DNA of 46,642 nt from assembly GCF_009720835.1 (NCBI RefSeq), contig NZ_WNKZ01000046.1, positions 1 through 46,642 of the forward strand. The letters run 5' to 3'. The first letter of the stretch is position 1, and every line of letters starts with the position of its first letter. This document shows, one piece after another, positions 42,214 through 46,642 of the stretch. The notes beneath the pieces are model-generated. The model worked only from the letters and a program-made list of their open reading frames with translations. It was not told the origin of the DNA and did not search any database. This stretch comes from Pseudoduganella buxea. Its GTDB lineage: Bacteria; Pseudomonadota; Gammaproteobacteria; Burkholderiales; Burkholderiaceae_D. The translations under genes and the position numbers were made by a program.

Positions 42214-45200
42214 GGCGCCACTCCGGCTTGCGTCGCGGCCGGCCCGCCGCGCTTGCGGAAGCGCTGGCCCAGGCGGTCGAACGCCAGGTAGATCACGGGC
42301 GTCGTGTACAGGGTCAGCACCTGGCTGACGATCAGGCCGCCGAAGATGGCCAGGCCCAGGGGCCGGCGCAGTTCGGCGCCCTCGCCCCAGCCCAGCATCA
42401 GCGGCACGGCGGCGAACAGCGCGGCCAGCGTCGTCATCAGGATGGGGCGGAAGCGCAGCAGCGCGGCCTGGTGGATGGCCTCGCGCGGGGCCTTGCCGCC
42501 ATCGCGTTCGGCCTCGATGGCGAAGTCGATCATCATGATGGCGTTCTTCTTGACGATACCGATCAGGAGGATGATGCCGATAATGCCGATGACCCCCAGG
42601 TCCTGGCCCGAGAGCATCAGCGCCAGCAGCGCGCCCACGCCGGCCGACGGCAGGGTGGACAGGATCGTCAGCGGGTGGATATAGCTTTCGTACAGCACGC
42701 CGAGCACGATGTAGACGCATACGACGGCCGCCAGGATCAGCCACAGCTGGTTCGACAGCGAGGCCTGGTAGGCCCCGGCCGCGCCCAGGAAGGTCAACGT
42801 GACGGAGCCGGGCAGCCCGATTTCGTCGGCCGCCACACGGATCGAATCGACCGCGCGGCCCAGCGAAATGCCCGGCGCCGTGTCGAAGCCCAGGGTGGTG
42901 GCCGGATACTGGGCCACGTGCGTGATCTGCAGCGGCGCCGGCTTCTCCACGATGGTGGCAATCGCCGACAAGGGCGTGGGCTTGCCGCTGCCCGTGCGGA
43001 TCTGCAGGTCGCCCAGCGCGGCCGGCGTATTCAGGCTGCCCGGCTGGGCTTCCAGGATCACGCGGTACTGGTTCGTCTCCGTGAAGATGGTCGACACGAT
43101 GCGCTGGCCGAAAGCGCTGTACAGCGCGTCGTCGACGGCGGCGGCCGTGACGGACAGGCGCGAGGCCGTGTCGCGGTCGATCGTCACGTAGGCCGCCGCG
43201 CCCGTGGCGCCCGCGTCCGACGTGACGTTGCGCAGCTGCGCCTTCTGCGCCATGCGCGCGGTAAGCTTGTTGGCCCACTCCGTCACGGTGGCCGTATCGG
43301 CTCCTTCAAGCGACACGCGGAACTGGGTCGGCCCCGTCTCGGCGTCGATGGTCAGGTCCTGGGTCGGCTGGAGGAAGATCCGCACGCCGGCTACTGTCTC
43401 GACCCGCTTGCGCAGGCGTTCCATCGTGTCGGCCTGGTCGCCCCGGTCGCGCTTCAGGTTGATCAGCATGCGGCCCGTGTGCAGCATCGTGCTGTTGGCG
43501 GCGTCCACCCCGACGAAGGAGCTGAGCGACTCGACATCCGGGTCCGCCAGCAGTTTTTCTGCGGCCTGGCGCTGCAGGGCGGCCATGCGCGTGTACGACA
43601 CGGCTTGCGCCGTTTCGATGCGCCCTTGCAGCTGGCCCGTGTCCTGGGTGGGGAACAGGCCTTTCGGAATCAGGAGGTACAGCACCACCGTCAGCACCAG
43701 GGTGGCCAGGGCCACCAGCAGGGTCAAACCCTGGCGCGCCAGCACCCACTGCAGTGAATTGTCGTAATGGTGGATCACCTTGTCGAAGAAGCGCTGGACT
43801 CTTCCGCCGAAACTGTTCGGGTCGTCGTCCTTGTGGCTGGTCAGCCACCGTCCCGCCATCATCGGCACCAGGGTCAGCGACACGACGGCCGAGATCAGGA
43901 TCGTGATCGACAGCGTGATGGCGAATTCGCGGAACAGGCGGCCCACGACGTCGCCCATGAACAGCAGGGGAATCAGCACGGCGATCAGGGACACCGTCAG
44001 CGAAATGATGGTAAAGCCGATCTGCTGGGCACCCTTCAGCGCGGCCACCATCGGCGTCTCGCCCTCTTCTATATAGCGGGCGATGTTTTCGATCATGACG
44101 ATGGCGTCGTCGACGACGAAGCCGGTGGCGATCGTCAGCGCCATCAGCGACAGGTTGTTCAGGCTGTAGCCCAAGAGGTACATGGCGCCGCAGGTGCCGA
44201 TCAGGGAAATCGGCACGGCCAGACTGGCGATGACGGTGGCGCGCACGCTGTGCAGGAAGAGGAAGATCACCAGCACCACCAGCAGCACGGCCAGCACCAG
44301 TTCGATCTCCACGTGTTCGACCGAGGCGCGGATGCCCGTCGTGCGGTCGCTCAGCACGTCCATGCGCATGGCGGCCGGCAGGCCGGCCTGCAGCTCGGGC
44401 AGGCGCGTCTTGATGGCGTCGACGGTGGCGATGACGTTGGCGCCCGGCTGGCGCTGCACGTTCAGGATGATGGCCGGCTTCATATTGGCCCAGGCACCCA
44501 GGCGCACGTTCTCCGCGCTGTCGACCACGTTCGCCACTTCCGACAAGCGCACCGGCGCGCCGTTGCGGTAGGAGACGATCAGGTTCTTGTAGTCGTTCGC
44601 CGTCAGCAGCTGGTCGTTCGCATTGATGGTGAAGGAACGGGTCGGGCCGTCGAAGGACCCCTTGGCGCTGTTGGCGTTGGCGTTCGAGATCGCCGTGCGC
44701 AGGGTGTCCAGGCCCAGGCCGTAGCTGGCCAGCGCCAGGGTGTCGGCCTGGATGCGCACGGCGGGTCGCTGGCCGCCGGACAGGGTGACGAGACCCACCC
44801 CCGTGACCTGGCTGATCTTCAGCGCCAGGCGCGTATTGACGATATTCTGCACTTCCGTCAGCGGCATCGTGTCCGACGTGATGGCCAGGGTCAGCACGGG
44901 CGCGTCGGCCGGATTGACCTTGGCGTAGACGGGCGGCGCCGGCAGGTCGGTCGGCAGCAGCGAGCCGCCCGCGTTGATGGCGGCCTGCACTTCCTGCTCG
45001 GCCACGTCGAGCGTCTGGCCCAGGCCGAACTGCAGGGTGACGACGGAGACGCCGGCGGCGCTGGTGGAACTCATGCGCTGCAGGCCGGACATCTGACCGA
45101 ACTGGCGCTCCAGCGGCGCCGTCACGGTCTGCGCCATCACTTCCGGGCTGGCGCCGGGGTACAGGGTCTGCACCTGGATGGTGGGGAAATCCACCTGCGG

Positions 45201-45311
45201 CAGCGCCGACAAAGGGAGAAACTTGAAGCCGACCAGGCCCGCCAGCACGATGGCCAGCATCAGCAGCGACGTCGCGACGGGCCGGCCGATGAACGGTGCC
45301 GAAGGACTCAT
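42210..45311 (-). CDS. mdtB: RND multidrug efflux permease, MdtB-like
   Basis: A 1033-residue RND transporter with the standard layout (TM1 at about 14–32, periplasmic loops about 35–330 and 560–860). It starts [21 protein letters not shown] like MdtB/MuxB. Proton-relay residues VVDDAIVM (TM4) and [13 protein letters not shown] (TM10) are present. It is about the usual length, without the insert of the neighbouring MdtC-like protein. Both its start and stop overlap neighbours (ATGA with the adaptor, GTGA with mdtC). Two different RND proteins in tandem with one adaptor indicate an MdtABC-type heterotrimer. Confidence 0.93.
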   Translation of the reverse strand: MSPSAPFIGRPVATSLLMLAIVLAGLVGFKFLPLSALPQVDFPTIQVQTLYPGASPEVMAQTVTAPLERQFGQMSGLQRMSSTSAAGVSVVTLQFGLGQTLDVAEQEVQAAINAGGSLLPTDLPAPPVYAKVNPADAPVLTLAITSDTMPLTEVQNIVNTRLALKISQVTGVGLVTLSGGQRPAVRIQADTLALASYGLGLDTLRTAISNANANSAKGSFDGPTRSFTINANDQLLTANDYKNLIVSYRNGAPVRLSEVANVVDSAENVRLGAWANMKPAIILNVQRQPGANVIATVDAIKTRLPELQAGLPAAMRMDVLSDRTTGIRASVEHVEIELVLAVLLVVLVIFLFLHSVRATVIASLAVPISLIGTCGAMYLLGYSLNNLSLMALTIATGFVVDDAIVMIENIARYIEEGETPMVAALKGAQQIGFTIISLTVSLIAVLIPLLFMGDVVGRLFREFAITLSITILISAVVSLTLVPMMAGRWLTSHKDDDPNSFGGRVQRFFDKVIHHYDNSLQWVLARQGLTLLVALATLVLTVVLYLLIPKGLFPTQDTGQLQGRIETAQAVSYTRMAALQRQAAEKLLADPDVESLSSFVGVDAANSTMLHTGRMLINLKRDRGDQADTMERLRKRVETVAGVRIFLQPTQDLTIDAETGPTQFRVSLEGADTATVTEWANKLTARMAQKAQLRNVTSDAGATGAAAYVTIDRDTASRLSVTAAAVDDALYSAFGQRIVSTIFTETNQYRVILEAQPGSLNTPAALGDLQIRTGSGKPTPLSAIATIVEKPAPLQITHVAQYPATTLGFDTAPGISLGRAVDSIRVAADEIGLPGSVTLTFLGAAGAYQASLSNQLWLILAAVVCVYIVLGVLYESYIHPLTILSTLPSAGVGALLALMLSGQDLGVIGIIGIILLIGIVKKNAIMMIDFAIEAERDGGKAPREAIHQAALLRFRPILMTTLAALFAAVPLMLGWGEGAELRRPLGLAIFGGLIVSQVLTLYTTPVIYLAFDRLGQRFRKRGGPAATQAGVAP

Positions 45312-46642
45312 CGCGCGCTGCCCGCCTGCGGTTGCGCGGAAGGCTGTGCGGCGCTCGGCTGGGCGCTATTGCTGCGGTCCGCCGCGCTGCCTTGCCCGCT
45401 GCGGCCGCCCTCTTCCGGCATGCTGCGGGGCGCGACCGTGTCGTCGGCGCGGTGCGGGCGCATCTTCGCCGCGTCCTTGCCGACGGCGCCCGCCGCCACG
45501 TCCGGCGTGCCTGCTGGCGCCGTGGCCACGGGAGCGGCGTCGGCCCGCTGGCGTCCACCGCCCTCCCCACCCCTGCCACCTTTTTGTCCGCCCCGTCCCG
45601 CGCCCGGCTTGTCACCCGGCAGCGTGACCCTGGCGCCGTCCGTCAGGCGGTCCGCGCCTTCCGTGATGACCTTCTCGCCGGCCTTCAGGCCCGACACGAT
45701 CTGCACCTTCTCCACGGTGGCCTGGCCCCGCTTGACCTGGCGCAGCGCCACCGTGCGGTCGGTGTTCAACACGTACACGAAGTCGCCCGTGGTACCGTGA
45801 CGCAGCGCCGTCACGGGCACCATCACGGCGTCCTTGATGGTGCGCATCTGCAGCCGCACGTTGACGAACTGCAGGGGGAACAGGGTCATCTTGCTGTTGT
45901 CGAAGCGGGCCTTGGCCATCACGGTGCCCGTCTGCGTGTCGACCTGGTTGTCCAGCGCCGAGAAGCGCCCTTCGTCCAGCACGTCCGTGCGGGTGCGGTC
46001 GTAGGCCACCGCCGGCAGGACGGCGCCCGTGCTGGCGCGGCCCATGATGTCGGGCACGCGGTCCTGGGGAATGGCGAATTCGACGTCGATGGGCGACTGC
46101 TGCGTGATGACGGCGATGCCGGCCGTGTCGCCCGTGCTGACGAGATTGCCCACGTCGACCACGCGCAGGCCCACGCGGCCCGTGATGGGCGCGATCACCT
46201 TCGTATAGCCCAGGTTCAGGCGCGCCGTGCCTTCGGCCGCGCGGTCCGTCATGACGGTGCCCTGCAACTGCTTGACCAGGGCCGCCTGCGTGTCGACGTC
46301 CTGGCGCGCGATGGAATCCTGCGACAGCAAGGTGCGGTAGCGTTCCAGGGTCAGCCGGGCGTTTTCCAGCTGGGCCTCGTCGCGCTGGCGCTGGCCCGTG
46401 GCCTGCAGCAGCGCCATCTCGAACTGGCGCGGGTCGATCTGGGCCAGCACCTGGCCGGCCTTGACCAGTTGCCCTTCCTTGAACAGCACCTTCTGCAGGA
46501 TGCCGGAGACCTGGGGACGCACCGTCGTCGTCGCGGCGGCCGTCACCGTGCCGAGGGCATCGAGCGTGACGGGCAGCTCGGCCAGTTCGGCCGTGGCCAC
46601 GCCCACCGTCGTGGCCGGACCGCCGCGCCGGCCGCCGCCGCC
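45308..46642 (-). CDS. mdtA: RND periplasmic adaptor, MdtA-like, 5′ end missing
   Basis: The membrane-fusion protein of the pump; 444 codons are seen and the frame stays open to the right edge, so the signal peptide is beyond the window. It opens in a Gly/Arg-rich spacer ([20 protein letters not shown]), then barrel-sandwich ([23 protein letters not shown]), alpha-hairpin, second lipoyl half ([20 protein letters not shown]) and beta-barrel/membrane-proximal domains up to about residue 325. The C-terminal 110 residues are Gly/Arg/Ala/Gln-rich and probably disordered, longer than in E. coli MdtA. A GTG at 46606 is internal, not a true start. Confidence 0.9.
   Translation of the reverse strand, partial: GGGGRRGGPATTVGVATAELAELPVTLDALGTVTAAATTTVRPQVSGILQKVLFKEGQLVKAGQVLAQIDPRQFEMALLQATGQRQRDEAQLENARLTLERYRTLLSQDSIARQDVDTQAALVKQLQGTVMTDRAAEGTARLNLGYTKVIAPITGRVGLRVVDVGNLVSTGDTAGIAVITQQSPIDVEFAIPQDRVPDIMGRASTGAVLPAVAYDRTRTDVLDEGRFSALDNQVDTQTGTVMAKARFDNSKMTLFPLQFVNVRLQMRTIKDAVMVPVTALRHGTTGDFVYVLNTDRTVALRQVKRGQATVEKVQIVSGLKAGEKVITEGADRLTDGARVTLPGDKPGAGRGGQKGGRGGEGGGRQRADAAPVATAPAGTPDVAAGAVGKDAAKMRPHRADDTVAPRSMPEEGGRSGQGSAADRSNSAQPSAAQPSAQPQAGSAR

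Noticed and set aside
42214..43278. An upstream extension of the mdtC frame into mdtB
   Set aside because: Arg/Pro-rich composition typical of a shadow frame; the true RND N-terminus starts at the GTG at 42213 that overlaps the mdtB stop.

Overview
The window is high-GC, densely coded bacterial chromosome. The gene families, the dap–prmB order and the promoter style (bare GC-flanked TATAAT boxes) point to a motile betaproteobacterium of the Oxalobacteraceae, in the Massilia/Duganella/Pseudoduganella/Janthinobacterium area. This assignment is an inference from gene content; no ribosomal RNA is present. About 43 coding genes are supported. No insertion sequence, prophage, CRISPR array or complete tRNA was found.

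Layout. 1–3.5 kb: a cut-off minus-strand gene, a YcxB-like membrane protein, and an Mla/MCE-type lipid transport cluster (permease, MCE protein, lipoprotein) with no ATPase gene. 3.5–9.7 kb: a DEAD-box helicase, a probable D-tartrate dehydratase with a divergent LysR regulator, a MerR regulator facing a membrane-protein and glyoxalase-fold gene pair across a textbook MerR promoter, a LysE exporter and a Mut7-C protein. 9.8–18.7 kb: an orphan motA, then dapC-dapD-pilU-arsC-like-dapE-prmB-ABC-F, a mostly lysine/diaminopimelate cluster. 18.7–25.4 kb: orphan cheW, an alpha-methylacyl-CoA racemase-like gene, a FapA-like DUF342 protein, a small secreted protein and ompR-envZ.

25.4–28.5 kb holds a compact regulatory module: a VOC protein, a single YciI/DGPF protein, a tandem YciI/DGPF protein and an ECF42-type sigma factor with a C-terminal helical extension. 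The leader contains TGTCGA-N17-CGTC, which fits the promoter described for this sigma group, so the module probably drives itself. 28.5–33.6 kb has a GFA-family protein, an orphan Imm26 protein, a small protein that aligns without gaps to encapsulated ferritin (EncFtn) but lacks most ferroxidase ligands, a TPP riboswitch ahead of a TonB-dependent receptor, and, facing it, a NadR-like kinase with a Pnu-family transporter. Together the last four look like a thiamine acquisition route (outer-membrane uptake, inner-membrane uptake, phosphorylation).

33.7–46.6 kb contains a DUF1810 protein, a secreted alpha/beta hydrolase, an S46 dipeptidyl-peptidase whose stop codon sits inside a 12-bp tandem repeat, and a translationally coupled mdtA-mdtB-mdtC-outer-membrane-factor RND efflux operon that runs off the right edge.

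Several intergenic gaps carry short odd-centred palindromes (GGGGACTGTCCCC, GGGTCGGACCC, GGTGTCAGACACC) that look like a dispersed REP-like repeat system; one also forms an intrinsic terminator behind dapD. The most noteworthy candidates are the EncFtn-like protein, the self-regulated ECF42/DGPF module, the TPP-controlled receptor with its Pnu/kinase partners, and the stop-codon tandem repeat.
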